Below, piece after piece: positions 36,587 through 48,099 of a DNA stretch of 64,000 bases. The stretch comes from Tricholoma matsutake (lineage: Eukaryota > Basidiomycota > Agaricomycetes > Agaricales > Tricholomataceae). The translations under genes were made by a program, and so were the position numbers. Below the pieces are notes generated by a model, which was not told where the DNA came from, ran no database searches, and saw only the letters and a list, made by a program, of their open reading frames with translations. Every line of letters starts with the position of its first letter. Position 1 is the stretch's first letter. Where the stretch lies: NCBI GenBank assembly GCA_026075535.2, contig AP026550.1:4402001-4466000 (forward strand). Direction: 5' to 3'.

Positions 36587-37330
36587 TTAAAGCTGTACGA
36601 GGATTATCTTGGACAATGGATTCAGTGGTTCTGGAATGAATCTTTCAACCTCCACCTGTAAAAGCCTCTTCCTATTGATCTGATCAGAGTCAGACTCAAT
36701 GAGATGTGCTTGAATATGAGATGAGTTCCACATCTTAGTTTGCAGGTGGGGAAACATTATGTTCCACTGCAAGTGATATTGCCAAGAGCATTGTACCATC
36801 AGCTCCCATAAAAATTGAGAATGGTAATCATGCACTTGCTTCTGTTTCCAGCCAGTCCCCAGCCCGAATGCAAAGTTGTTCTCTCCAACTCCTATGATCC
36901 TCATGTACCAATAGGACTAGCATCCAGGGGTCAATCTTCATATCAAGCTCCACAGTGAACATAAACTGTGAGTCAGAGAGGATGACATTCATTGTGGGAG
37001 CCTGAGAGTAGCTAGAATCATGAGCGGTCGTTATGATAGGAAAGGACTGGGTGGTTCCGGCTAGTAATATTAGTTGGATGTGAGTGCTTGGAGTCGATGG
37101 CAAAGGATAATCGATAGAATCAGACCATTGTCATTAGAGATTGGTACTGGTATTCCCACTGCATGTGATCTATGATGAGTATAACATAATGGTGACATTG
37201 TTCAGAATTTAATACTCACTGTGACTAGTATTGTTATTATGGGACATGACTCGGATGCATAGAATATAGTTCCCGATGTCGACGTTGATGTTGCCAGACT
37301 GTTGACAAGCAGTGGCAGTGCACACCAAAA
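36587..37330 (-). pseudogene. Degraded unknown coding region
   Basis: Two overlapping minus-strand frames look like one protein after a shift near 36870. The first part (LPSTPSTHIQLILLAGTTQS) and the second (VEVERFIPEPLNPLSK) both have ordinary amino-acid composition. A possible GT-AG intron lies near 37170-37222. I do not recognise the family and cannot exclude chance. Confidence 0.4.
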
Positions 37331-38183
37331 TAGGTGCAAAACATATGTAATCACATCACAAATTTGTCACAAATCTAAGAAGCATAAAAGCAGAAAGTAA
37401 TGAAAGCACCAAAAGTTAAAAAAACCCAGGGATAAGTACTTGGGAAAAGCAGAAAAAAGAGGTTCTATAAAAAAGCGGGCAAAAGCCCTGGAAAAAAGGG
37501 ATGTGTTTTTACTGATGTTGGCAACCCTCATAATAATGTTCATCACCCTCATTGAAATGCTGTGATTCCAGTCGCATTTCTAGCCATCCCAAAAAGTGTG
37601 TTTCTTTCTCCTCCATTGTCCTGTATCTAATAGTAGTTGGCTTCAGGTGATTGGAAACATGACAATGATGTTGCATTTTGAAAGTTCAAGTGGCACAGCA
37701 GTGTGGAAAGGCTAGAAATGCAAGTTGATTCACCTTGGTCAGATGATTTCCCACATGGGCCACAAATTTAGAAATGCCCCAGAAATGGCCACTGGGGGAT
37801 TTATCAGGCGATTACTTGAACAATTGTTGTGATTTTATACTCTTCTTATATACTTGATGAAGTTTCACAAATATTTTCAGGATTTTAGAGCCCCTCTGTT
37901 GTGTCCAACAAGCTGTCAAATCTGCGGAATAAGGTTGATTTTGATGATCAGGCACCATGGAGGCATCCTTGGAACATAGTATCTTGGATGCAAGTGCCTT
38001 CATTCAACAGAAAAGTGCAGAGCCCACTAGTCAGGGTGGCCCACTTCCTGACCTACAACAGTACAGAAATTGATGTATAATTATGAAAATTGCTATGACT
38101 ATCTGCCAAATTTATCAATTGATGTATAATAATGAAACTTACTAATATGACTACCATAATCCTATGGATCTCTATACTTATGG
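37331..38183. other. Intergenic, GCV2 3' flank
   Basis: No coding pattern recognised. AT-rich, with short repeats of TTGATGTATAATAATGAAA type near 38065-38130, just beyond the GCV2 stop. Confidence 0.5.
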
Positions 38184-41100
38184 CTAGTTGATGGCTAGAT
38201 CTTCTACAGAAGGGCAGTCACACTAACAGCTCATGAGTGATGTATAAAGTAGACCAAGTAGTAAACTTACGACGAGATTGAGATCCCCGTATGCTAGCAG
38301 CTTGAGTCAGTGTATGGCTGATAGCATCCAAGAAGCCGTACCATCGTCAACACGAGAAACCGTTGGCCAAAACTTTTTCTCCATAAGCCATGGCAAGGGG
38401 TAGACCGCTGTTTGGCGAGAGTAAGGACTAGAGGGGCCCTCTATTGTCAGTGATAGCATCAACTTTTCAGAGTGACGCCAAACCGATTCCACTCAGACGT
38501 TGCAATTACAGATATCGGGTGGGGTGCATTCTTCAAAACGTTGTTTTCCTTCGGCTGTTTGCCAGTAATAACGTCTTCGACCTCGAGACGAATCTGAATC
38601 ATAGCGTCACAAAACCTGCGAAGGTATTATGGGGACGCCAAGGTTGACAAAGGGGAAACATACCTGTCAAGTTCTTCCAGCGTCTCCGATTCCGTGGGTT
38701 CAATCAGCATACAAGTAGAAATCGGCCATGAACATGTCGGGGGGTGGAACCCATAATCCTGTGACGTGGCCATTAAACAGTAGATATAACTCCGACATAT
38801 TTTTCAGTGCATACCTGCAGACGCTTGGCGAAATCGATAACCTTCAGTCCGGCAGACTTGTCGAACTCAGCCAAGTCAATCAATAGCTCATGCGCAACGC
38901 GGCCATTCTTGTTCTTGTAGCGCAAATTATAATAACCAGAAAGTCGGCTGGCCATATAGTTTGCATTCAGTAATGCAAGTTTTGACGAATCACTGAGACC
39001 TCGGCCACCCAGCATCTTGATATATGCCCAGGATATAAGAGCAATCGATGCGCTGCTGAATGGAGCTGCCGAAACAGCATCTATAGATTGATCTCCCTTC
39101 ACCGGCGAAGCCGGATGGCTAGGAAGGAATGGCGCCAAATGTTCCGCAACGCAAATGGGTCTATCGAGGAAAAATGGTCGATATGAACTGCATGAACGAA
39201 AGAAAGCTGCCGTTTACCCTAGGCCAGGCCCTCCCCCACCATGCGGACTGCGGAATCTTCAGAGGACGGCTACGTCTGGCTGAAGATAGAGCTCACATAG
39301 CGAATGTCTTGTGGAGGTTCAAATGGCAAACATCGCCACCGCAAGTAGCTGGGTTGGTGAGGCCTATCTGAGCGTTAAGATTGGCACCTTGGGGCACAGA
39401 GATTAGCGGTAAATGGTGCTGGGAATATGACAAGCTCTACCATCAAGATAAACTTGACCACCATTATCGTGAATAATTTGGCAAGCCTGTGACAATAGGG
39501 TTGCATCAGAAACACTGAACAATCTCAGAAACCTTACGTCTTGCACACCATCCTCGAATACCCCGAACGTGGAAGGGTAGGTGATCTGTCGACCAGGTTG
39601 AACAGTGATTTGTGAATAGACATGGCACGCACCATAAATGCGGCAAGCTGATCTTTATGTTTCTCAGCATTGGCCTTGAGATCTGCCAGGTCTAAACTTC
39701 CATCCGGAAGTGTCTGAACGGAGACGACTTTCAAGCCAGCCATGACAGCAGACTAGCCTTCGTCAGCTTCAAACATAGTGCGTAGGATAGAAAATTTCCT
39801 CACAGCAGGATTGGTTCCATGTGCGCTCAGAGGAATTAAACAGATATCGCGGTGTTCATCGCCTCTTGATGCATGATAAGCACGAATGACACAGAGGCCT
39901 GCGTATTCTCCAGCAGCACCGGAATTTGGTTGGAGGGTCGCAGAATGAAATCCCGTGATTTCGCACAGATCAGCTTCCAGTTCCTATCAATTGATTATCA
40001 AGGCGCCTAGCCGTCATGCATTGTCAAGTATGTCAAACCTTTATCACAGAATGATAACCTATCACTTGATCGTCAGGAACAAAGGGATGAACATCACTGA
40101 ACTCTGGCCAAGTCAGAGGAATCATGCTGCTGGTACTGTTTAACTTCATGGTACAGCTCCCGAGAGGTATCATGCTATGAACGAGACTGATATCCTTTGA
40201 TGCAAGATGATGAATGTAACGTAGCATTTCCGTTTCCGAATGGTGCTTATTGAAGACTGGATGAGGCAAATATTCAGATGTGCGTTGCAACTGTGAAGGT
40301 ATTGCAGATCCCTCCGGCTCTTTGAGCCCAGACAAAGTGATTGGCGATGCAGAACTAGCAGAGGCAAACACGTTGATGAGAGCGATCAAGTCTGTTGGCG
40401 AAATGCTCTCGTCCAGTGTGACGCCAACTCGTCTGGTGTCAATCCGTCGTAAATTGATTCCAGCATCCCAAGCTGATCTGTGTAGGTCATCCGCATTTCT
40501 GGTCACTGAAGAAACATCCAGGGTAATGGTATCGAAAAACGAAGTGTTTTCTATCAAGTAGCCCAAAGAGGCAACATTGGATTTGAAAACCTGGGTATAA
40601 CCGTGGACTTGTTTGGCAATGCGACGGATGCCAGCAGGTCCGTGATACACAGCATACATGGCGGCCATGTTTGCAAGGAGAGCTTGACTTGTACAGATAT
40701 TGCTTGTGGCCTTTTCTCGACGAATATGTTGTTCACGGGCTGTTAACAATTCATGTCAGTCCTTACGTAGATTTAACGCAAATTGTTGGCACACTTTGCA
40801 AAGATAGTCTGTACGCAGCTTGTCCTGTGGCATCACGACTTCTACCAATCAATCTCCCAGGCATTTTCCTCTTCAACTTATCGGTAACTGCGAAGAAAGC
40901 TGCATGTGGACCTCCATAACCCGCAGGGACACCAAATCGAGCCGAATTGCCAAGAACGATGTCTGCACCCCATTCACCAGGAGGTTTCAGCAAAGCTAAC
41001 GCCAGAAGATCCGTTGCACACACGACCAATCCTCCTGAAAGATGCACCGATTGCGCAAGGGAAGTGAAATCCACAATATATCCGTTGACGTCTGGATATT

Positions 41101-41968
41101 GAACAAAGACTCCGCAGAGATCCGACAGAAGTGACTGGTCTTCCAAGGCAGCAACGGCATCCCGGACAACGAGGTTAATGCCGAACCCCTTTGCCCGCGT
41201 TTTAAGAACCGCCAGTGTCTGAGGCAGCACACTAGGCTCGACTAGAAATGTGCATTTCTTCTGCGACGTCGCTACGAACGCCATGACCATGGCTTCAGCT
41301 GCTGCTGTTGACTCATCCAGGAGGGAAGCATTGGCAATATCCATTGCAGTCAAAGACGTGACCATGGTCTGGTAGTTAACGAGCGACTCTAGGCGCCCTG
41401 TGACGGCACTGAATCACACGAGAGCAGGACAAAATACCAATTTTTTTTACCTTGGGCAACCTCAGGCTGATAGGGGGTATAAGGGGTATACCATGCTGGA
41501 TTCTCCATGACCTGTAATATAGCTCAGACAAAGTGACATCGCAGAAGAAACCTGTAGGCAAACATTTCGCAAGATGACAGGAGGAACAACGGCAGAATGA
41601 TACCCCATTCCAATGTAACTTTTGTATCGCTTATTCTCGCCCGCCAACGCCCGAGCCCGTGTGTGTAACTGGGACTCGCTGAGCACCGGGATAGAAGTGT
41701 TGTCTAAGGACTCGGCGGACACCCTGATTCGAGAAGGCACTGTGTCCTCTATGAACGCGTCCATTGAGGAGTAGCCAAGTTTTGAAAGCATTGCAGAGGC
41801 TTCATGGTCATCGGGCCCAACGTGACGCTCTAAAAAAGTATCGAGAGGTGAAAAAAGAGAAGCTTGTGGTTTAATCGTTGCCAAAGCTCGTCGTGTTGGA
41901 CGAGAAAACGCAAGTTGAAGGCGACTAGACAGGTGCACATGGCTTAACACAGCTCGGAAGGTCACCAT
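38184..41968 (-). CDS. GCV2: Glycine dehydrogenase (decarboxylating), P-protein, mitochondrial
   Basis: Pyridoxal-phosphate P-protein of the glycine cleavage system. It decarboxylates glycine and passes the aminomethyl group to lipoyl H-protein in mitochondria. I join 16 exons: 41968-41552, 41511-41451, 41397-40795, 40739-40039, 39983-39804, 39752-39633, 39585-39538, 39486-39441, 39387-39297, 39247-39218, 39160-38815, 38758-38664, 38615-38484, 38427-38342, 38293-38271 and 38222-38184. They sum to 3018 nt, 1005 residues plus TAG. All 15 introns are GT-AG, 40-57 nt. The start is basic and Ser/Arg-rich, as for mitochondrial import. Landmarks are [30 protein letters not shown], the cofactor lysine in [16 protein letters not shown] (across an intron at 39296-39248) and [12 protein letters not shown]. 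No defect was found. Confidence 0.97.
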
Positions 41969-42244
41969 GTTGGATGTAAAGACAGAAGTAGGGACGGAAG
42001 TGGCTATAAAAAAGCTGCCAAGGAGTTCACCGAGCCATTCACCGAGTAATGCGATGAAGCGGAGGCCTCAGACTTGATTTCACGATAAGACAATAACAGG
42101 CTGTACAGAAACAATTGTCGAATAAGCCGCATGGTCAATGTTCGTAGAAAGTTTGACAACGTATTAGACGATGAGCAAGCACGAAACCAATGACAGACGC
42201 CATCCCTTTCCACTTGCGACAAAAACTTTTTTCGGATCACCGCG

Positions 42245-42252
42245 TGACGTCA
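42245..42252. promoter_or_regulatory. CRE-like palindrome upstream of GCV2
   Basis: TGACGTCA, the consensus for bZIP factors of the ATF/CREB type, about 277 bp upstream of the GCV2 start codon. A role in regulating GCV2 is only inferred from position. Confidence 0.35.
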
Positions 42253-42381
42253 TATTTCCGTGCCAATTCCGGACCGTATAAGGCCGTAGCTACTAAGCTC
42301 GCGATGACCCGCTCCAAACCCGCTCGGACTCGATCGGACACTCGGATCCTGTTCTAGGCCCCGGGACAGCTTCCCACTAAC

Positions 42382-42470
42382 TGTCCGAGCAGAAGCCTAG
42401 TGTCCGAGCAAAGTCCTAGAGTCTGAACAAAGCCTAGGTAGGCTAGTGTCTGAGCAGAGTCCAAGTAGTC
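42382..42470. repeat. Degenerate tandem repeat of about 20 bp
   Basis: Four related units of the form TGTCYGARCARAGYCYAG near 42382, 42401, 42421 and 42451. It is located between the GCV2 upstream region and AT-rich sequence. Confidence 0.6.
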
Positions 42471-43488
42471 AGTGATGTTGAGATCTGCACCGTGGATACG
42501 CGCCTTTGCGCTCCCTTTGATGCGGTGTGCTAATTATAGCACACGTTGCAATGTGTGTCTCTCCTTGTCTCGTTTCCCTTTATATCTTTTTCCTCTATCA
42601 TGTTTTCATGGTTACAGCTACAGTATATATATCTGATAGTATAGACATAGAAACCTCAGTCTGTTATATGCAGGGTGAGTAGATAGTGTTTACTTACAAT
42701 TTGATGGAGGTACTACTAGTACAACTTTAGTACTATCTAGCTTTTCAGCTATTCAGTCCAGACATCTGAATCACTAATTTTTGTCTAATACTCAATTTTC
42801 AAATCAAATCACTATTGCAATGAGATTTTATGAACAGTGGATGTACGTTGAGGCCATCAGCAAAATCGCATTAAGTATGCATTGGTTTGGCTTGATTACA
42901 TATTTGGGTGAAGTATGAAAGCTACAGGTATTTATATTCCATCCGGTAGAAAACTTGTATACCTTCATGCAAATATAACATCTAGTTCTATCCTGGTTCC
43001 AAGTTTCTTCTGCATTGCATGCTCGACAAAAACTTGTAAGATAGTTTGAATTCTTGAGACATGTTTGCAATGCTAGCCAATTTTGTCCACAAGTTTTTCC
43101 AGGGCTTGCAATACTTCTCGAACTTGGCAAAGAAAAGGTATTGTGGTCCGGACCGTCCAAGGTTGTGCACAAGTTTGCCTACATGCCCCATGTTGGATGA
43201 AACATGGAATGCAGTGTCAAGAATATATTGTCCAATACTGTAACTAGTACCGCTCCTATCTCAACAACACATGTGTGGTTGATGATATTTCTACCTGCCT
43301 GTGAGTGAGTGATGACGACGTCAAATGTCACACCACCGTGACATTCAACGCTGAACGCGTATTTGAACTTCGACCATTGGTGAGTTATCTGGCTCGTTTG
43401 AGTGTGATGCCTGTATGCGGCTTATCCTTAGCTGATATCCTGACATCTCACACACACTGCCGCCCAACACATTTTAGACCCCGAACAC

Positions 43489-44187
43489 ATGGACAACAGC
43501 CAGCAATATGTATCAGGCTCTGAGGACGAAGATGAGGTCACCCTTCTGGATGCAATGCAGGGCAGGATCGACGGCTTCAACCAATTCACAGACCTCCAGT
43601 ACCTCGCTCATCCCATTCATCACCATCGGATGTGCCGCCTAATCCATCTGAGTGCCGAACACTCATTGAGCACTGAAAATACTGTTGAAAGGCTCATACA
43701 CGTTGTTCAAGTCCTGGCAACCCATGTTGAATGGTTGGAAAATGTGCTCATGCATGGTCTGCGCTCTGGGAATTTACGAGGTGAGTTTTTCATTACATCT
43801 GTTTCTTTGCTTATTGATGCTCTGATAGTTCATCATTCCAACCGCTCAATTCTCCCACGTTCACGAAGTCTTTCCCCAACACGACTGCCACTCCCGAGCA
43901 CGCGACAAAGAGACTCGCCAGTCCCTCACCTCCAAAATGGGCCAACGAGAATGGTCTCCAATCTTCATGGGCATTCAATTGTGTCCCCATCGCTGACAGA
44001 ATCCGACTCTCAAGCAACTGAAATTGATGGTGTTTTCTATCCGAAAGAAGTCATACGCAATGCTACATGAGGAGCCTATGGTAAGTGTCAATGTTTCTGT
44101 TGAACTGGCAATGTCTGTGACACACGCAACCGCCAGCGGTCGACGACAGGGCTCACTCAATAATCTCGAACTTGCAATTCCTTTGTA
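43489..44187 (+). CDS. Unknown small protein gene, probably transposon-linked
   Basis: ATG 43489, with an acidic start (GSEDEDEVTLLDAMQGRIDG) and a His-rich block (HPIHHHRMCRLIHL). A 48-nt GT-AG intron at 43781-43828 keeps the frame open. An Arg/Ser/Pro-rich tail follows. An in-frame TGA at 44068-44070 may be a former CGA, since a spliced continuation to TAG 44187 is possible. It is convergent with the Plavaka-2 gene on the minus strand, about 250 bp away, and may be its companion ORF. No function is recognised. Confidence 0.5.
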
Positions 44188-44436
44188 GTTTAGCATAGAA
44201 TGTATCGCTTATAGTTTGTTGTACATAGATATTAATGTTACTCTGTTTGACGCATTCTTACCTAGCTTATCTTGAGATCACAGAAGAATCAAGCTCGACG
44301 ACGTTGAACTATCATAAACATGACTGAGATGGAGAGCACATAGCTTCCATGGATGTACACGTAGATATTTATTATATTGAAAGTTTGTATGTGATCACTA
44401 GTACTGCTCCTATCCCAACAACGCATGTGTGGTATC

Positions 44437-45944
44437 TCAAAAAGCTGCAAAGCCCAAGATGTCATACTCATCCTCACCTCCCTCCTCTCCATCAAAATTA
44501 AACTCAACCAAATTATCATCAGAATCATCACCAGAGTCCGAGTCCGAGTCCTCATCTTCCTCATCTTCCTCCTCCTCCTCATTGTCCCCCAATCCTTCCA
44601 CAATCTCGAAGTCCAGATCCTCGTTCATTTGGTCAGTGGGCTGCTCCTTGTTTTGTAAACCAGCAATTCGTTTGAGCATGCCCTTGTGTCCAATCCCCCC
44701 ACCTCGGAAACGCATGAACATATCACGATCAACAAACCTAGGCCCAAATTAGATAGAAGATCTCAGTCAAAATAAATAAATAATACATGTTAACATAAAA
44801 GTATTGCCAGTCTTGATCATTGTCCTTCAGTGGGCATGCAATTGAGGGTCCAAGAAGTCCATCCGTCTTTCCATAGGCAAACGCAGGAATGAGGTGTACA
44901 CCCCAGATAACCTCTGCAGGGTCAATAAAGCCAAATGAGCCACTAGCATCTGAGGGATCATCAAGATAGATGAGGTCATCTGGCACAAACCCTACTCGAT
45001 ATAGACGATGCCCTATTGACCCAGTGTTGTAGTCGGCATCTTGGCCAAGCCAACGTACCCACAGGAACTCCAATACCTGGACATCAGATGAAACTGCATT
45101 TGGGTGATCATGACGGACCTCTACATGGTATATCCCAAGCACCCGTGCATACCAATATGGATGTGGGTCTGAATCGTCACGATCTTCTCCTGAGAGCAGC
45201 ATAATATCGGGGTGTGTGCGAGGGTTGATTGAATCTCATGCCTGCCGCATATCGTAAGTCATATAATTCATGTGGAGAACCTTGTGGTTGTAAATTCAGT
45301 TGTTGACAATTTTGACCGTTGCTAGCTCAATATCTGAGTAGATATGGTCTTCATTGAAAGTGTGATTGAGTAGATGTCCTAAGAGATGTGATTTGAGGTC
45401 CTGAATAAATGTCTACTTGACATCAGCACAGTGCAAACCAAAGAAGAAGAAAAAAACATACCCTGGTTGCTGGATCATCAGAGCATTCATCTGTCCATCG
45501 CAGGATATTGACAGGGTGTCGACGAGACACAGACATGTAGTGGTGTTTCTCGGGGGATATCGAGGGCAAGGGCTCACTTGCATCAACTGGTACTGCAATC
45601 TCCTCCAAGTGTCGAGGTGGTCCCACTCCCTCACCACTTGTCGTCCCTGCGTATTGCTCTCGAATCTTTTGCAAAATTTGCTGCCGCCAATGGTGTTTGC
45701 TTATTTGGCAGGTAAATGTGACCCTTTTATTTGTTCGTGCATAGAAACACTTAATATGGCGGTGCTCAAGCTCACCCTGCAATTTTCCTTCAATGTTAAA
45801 AATGATCAACAGGTAAAATAACTGACCACTTGAGTTGAATAACTGTCTGTTGTTCCATACAACCAGATATTCACAATGTAATCACCTAGAGCATGAAGCT
45901 TGTATGTATTCATGTTGAAATGCCCACGTGTTGAACTAGGTTTG
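44437..45944 (-). pseudogene. Plavaka-2 transposase-type gene, C-terminal part
   Basis: Minus-strand C-terminal part of a large, multicopy basidiomycete transposase-type protein. From the LTR edge: NMNTYKLHALGDY, then (after an intron near 45810-45860) GELEHRHIKCFYAR, HPYWYARVLGIYHVEV near 45150, EVIWGVHLIPAFAYGKTD near 44900, and (after an intron) VDRDMFMRFRGGGIGHKG near 44730. An acidic tail ends at 44437. In-frame TGA lies near 45295 and 45237. The matching N-terminal part is at 63190-63936. The family middle, roughly 600 residues by my recall, is absent from the window. Confidence 0.82.
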
Positions 45945-46667
45945 TGTCAAGAACCGTTCCTCGCCCAATTGGAACCCGCATTCCGTCCGATTCTTTTCTG
46001 CATGTCTAACCCAACATTTGTCTACTCCTCCCGATTTTGTTCCTGGCCGCCTTGCACTGCCCACACTGCTGTGCACCAGGCCACCTTGTACAGCACCCAC
46101 GGCTGCCTTCCCAAGGCTGCCATCTAGTTTTGAAAATTCGACTATGGATTCCTGTGCAGCCTCCGCTAGGTAATTTATCTATGCAGTCGAGACACTGCTG
46201 CAGTTCCTGTTTCCATCCTGCTTTTATTCCAGACTCTGGTATTTAAGTTTAGCTAGTTTCGCCTTGTATTCCTCAGTTCGTATATCGACATAGACTTGAC
46301 TTTAATCTGCCAATCAAAAACCTCCTTCTACTCCAAACCCCAGTTCTCTAAGAGTCTGAACTCTGTTCAACTTGACCTCCAGTCTCCCTCTGAAGTTCTA
46401 ACCTCATCTGAACTTAACCTAAGTCCCTCTGTACTCCTTTCCGCGTTTACCCACACTTTCCCATCCCTACCTCCAACCCTACCTCCAAATCTCCAACTTG
46501 AAATTAGGACACCGGACAAGGTGAAGGGCACAGCTTCTTACAACTGAAGCCAAGTCCTTTCTGTTTCCCCTCCCCGCCAAATCTGCAACAACCCAACAAC
46601 CTTCCATAAATAACACCCGCAGTGTCCGATCGGATTCCGATGAACCCTCTAGGATCAGTTCTTGACA
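45945..46667 (+). repeat. Gypsy-C 5' LTR
   Basis: 723 bp, TGTCAAGAAC to GTTCTTGACA. It differs from the 3' copy by many transitions, often at CpG, and by small indels. Confidence 0.95.
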
Positions 46668-46707
46668 GTATATACAAACTCACACTTCACTTGTCCATTT
46701 CCTCTCT

Positions 46708-48099
46708 ATGACCCCTACCGAGACCCGCCAGCGCACAACAAGAAACTCCCAATGCACCAGTACTATTCCAGGGATCTCTGCTATCCAGCGATCCACCCTT
46801 TCCAACCCTCGACCCACCACTACTTTTGGAGTGTCTTCCAGACCCTCAAACATCTTCTGACAAATCGGCTCAGGAGCTCCCTCAATCAGTGCCAATCTCA
46901 TGTCTGCCCATGCCCCGCAACCTTCCAGCAACCCAGAAGGTTTTTGATCAAGAACTCCCCTTGAGTATGTAGGGGGCATCAACCAGCCTGAACCCTTCAG
47001 GTTGGAAGATCCTGGTCTAGAGGACGGACCCCCCAGCAGACCCGACAACCCTAGTGGTCCTGATGGCCCTGGGGGTGACCCCGATCCCAATGATCCTGAG
47101 GATCAACCTCCCATGGGGGAAAACCCTGACCCAGGGGATAGGTTCATAGATGTCCTTTACAACCTCTCAGAGAGTATCTGCACCCTTTGTCAGAATAACA
47201 CACCCAAGACCAAAAAAATCAAAGTTTGCGACCCCAACACTTTCGATGGCACCAATCCAAAGAAACTTAGAGACTTCTTAGTCTCCTGCAATCTTCATTT
47301 CCGCGACTGTCCACACATATTTTCCTCTGATGAGAAAAAGATCATATTCATCCTTTCTTATCTTAAGGGATCAGCTCTCAGTTGGTTTGAGCCTGGTCTG
47401 AATGACCCGACAGATTCCGCACACTGGATGTGGGACTACGAAGCTTTCCTCGCTGAGCTGGAAAGTAACTTTGGTCCGCACGACCCGGTCGGAGATGCGG
47501 AAAAAGCTCTCTCTGACTTAGCAATGAAGAAAGGTGGTCGTATCACAAAATATAATGTTGACTTCTGGGAATTAGCTTCTAGGGTCAACTGGAATGAAGC
47601 AGCCCTTTGTGACCACTATTTCCGCAGTCTTCCGCTCCGGCTTTGCATAGAAGTGCTCCGGGGTGGTAAACCCAATACTCTCGCAGAACTACACTTGAAA
47701 GCACAGGACAGCGACGACATCTACTGGATGCAAGAAGACGAATCCCGTTTCGAAACAAAGAATTCCAGTAACATCACTAACTCTAGTCAGAAGGACTCTT
47801 CCAAAAGCCCTTCCCCGTCGACAAACCAAGCATCTTCAAACTCCACCCATGGTAACACCTCCAACCAGCAGTCTTCCATGACAAAGAACACTTCCCGGGA
47901 CAAGCCCAAGTCGTCCATCTCTGATAAGTTGGGGAAGAACGGCAAGCTTACTGGGGAGGAACGAGAACGTCGCATGAGAGAACGACTTTGTCTCTACTGT
48001 GGTGAGGAAGGGCATGTAGCAGGAAACTGCCTGAAATCCAAAGCCGCAAAAGCCCATGCATCCACTGTCATTCCCAAGACTATGGACTCGGAAAAATAG
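46708..48099 (+). pseudogene. Gypsy-C gag with CCHC zinc knuckle
   Basis: Frame from ATG 46708 to TAG 48097-48099. It has a Pro/Gly/Asp-rich N-terminal region, then a retrotransposon gag core (SYLKGSALSWFEPGL near 47370) and a zinc knuckle CLYCGEEGHVAGNC (48000 region; CX2CX4HX4C). TGA codons near 46859 and 46948 interrupt the start. The pol frame begins in -1 phase at the stop, where an A-run (GAAAAATAG) could allow slippage. Confidence 0.9.

Larger units (their letters stand above)
42241..43488. other. Intergenic between GCV2 and a small plus-strand gene
   Basis: Holds the GCV2 upstream region, a degenerate tandem repeat at 42382-42470 and AT-rich sequence. Short open frames on both strands near 42830-43240 mirror each other and show no family pattern. 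Confidence 0.5.

Noticed and set aside
42828..43243. Overlapping open frames on both strands near 43000
   Set aside because: They mirror each other, have no family motif and lie in AT-rich intergenic sequence.
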